Source: an uncultured Roseburia sp. (GTDB lineage Bacteria; Bacillota; Clostridia; Lachnospirales; Lachnospiraceae). Taken from it: a stretch of 5,028 nt of DNA. This document shows positions 4,943 to 5,028 of the stretch, in pieces (the first letter of the stretch is position 1; the number at the start of each line of letters is the position of its first letter). A program made the translations under genes and the position numbers. Under the pieces are notes generated by a model. The model saw nothing but the letters and a program-made list of their open reading frames with translations, was not told the origin of the DNA and did no database searches. Where the stretch lies: positions 1 to 5,028 of the forward strand of contig CAKQXQ010000082.1 of NCBI GenBank assembly GCA_934292805.1, read 5' to 3'.

Positions 4943-5028
4943 ATGCCATTGATGACACCAAAAGCAAAATATTACGAAACACTCGCCAATACCATGATCA
5001 AAAATTTTGAAAAAAGAAGAATGGAAGC
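4943..5028 (+). CDS. Probable LUD-domain (LutC/YkgG-like) lactate-utilisation protein, N-terminal fragment
   Basis: An open frame begins after a TAA at 4919-4921 and runs off the window end. From the ATG at 4943 it reads MPLMTPKAKYYETLANTM, then IKNFEKRRMEA. An N-terminal helix of the form YYExLAxTxIKNxEKRxME is typical, from memory, of clostridial LUD-domain proteins (DUF162 family), whose members act in lactate oxidation complexes or are uncharacterised. An in-frame ATG at 4952 is an alternative start. There is only a weak Shine-Dalgarno (AGGT at 4930-4933, overlapping the upstream stop). The 11-bp gap to the phosphodiesterase suggests translational coupling in one operon. Only 28 full codons are visible and no catalytic or cluster-binding feature can be checked. 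Confidence 0.6.
   Translation, partial: MPLMTPKAKYYETLANTMIKNFEKRRME

Noticed and set aside
1..5028. Mobile element, CRISPR, phage, toxin-antitoxin or defence system
   Set aside because: No transposase or integrase motif, no regularly spaced direct repeats, no tRNA or attachment-site-like repeats, and no pair of small genes in an operon was found on either strand.

Overview
The window is AT-rich DNA (protein-coding parts roughly 35-40 % GC by eye) with short intergenic gaps, strong AGGAGG-type ribosome binding sites and SigmaA-like promoters. Its gene content fits an anaerobic Firmicute. The hybrid-cluster protein, the small EF-hand-loop protein and the start of a LUD-domain protein together suggest a Clostridia/Lachnospiraceae-type gut or rumen bacterium. 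That placement is an inference from gene content, not from a marker gene.

Layout. (1) Positions 1-617, minus strand: the N-terminal 205 codons of hcp (hybrid-cluster protein / hydroxylamine reductase), cut by the window edge. (2) Positions 618-777: a divergent control region with a perfect 14-bp palindrome at 697-710. The palindrome is centred 41.5 bp upstream of the predicted hcp transcription start and just upstream of the -35 of the opposite gene. (3) Positions 778-1440, plus strand: a Crp/Fnr-family regulator, very probably the regulator of hcp. (4) Positions 1437-1703, minus strand: a small ORF with a textbook EF-hand loop and a tail that does not look native. It overlaps the regulator tail to tail by 4 bp and seems to terminate inside the regulator's coding sequence. 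A second coding-looking segment in another frame (1445-1561) hints at a frameshift or decayed gene. (5) Positions 1710-1905: a strand-specific intrinsic terminator for the next gene and a long near-perfect hairpin next to it. (6) Positions 1906-2814, minus strand: an alpha/beta hydrolase with an N-terminal membrane anchor. (7) Positions 2904-4061, minus strand: an 11-TM amino acid permease. (8) Positions 4062-4193: back-to-back promoters. (9) Positions 4194-4931, plus strand: a cytosolic-type glycerophosphodiester phosphodiesterase. (10) From 4943, plus strand: the first 28 complete codons of a probable LUD-domain (LutC-like) protein, cut by the window edge.

How it works together. The left third reads as a self-contained nitrosative-stress module: a Crp/Fnr regulator divergent from hcp, with a palindromic operator placed where a class II activator would sit. 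The right two thirds are housekeeping or accessory metabolism: permease and hydrolase on one strand, possibly co-transcribed, and phosphodiesterase and LUD protein on the other, probably an operon. I see no rRNA, tRNA, CRISPR array, transposase or phage gene, and no wholly new multi-gene system. The most worthwhile signals are the promoter/operator geometry at hcp and the odd small gene at 1437-1703.
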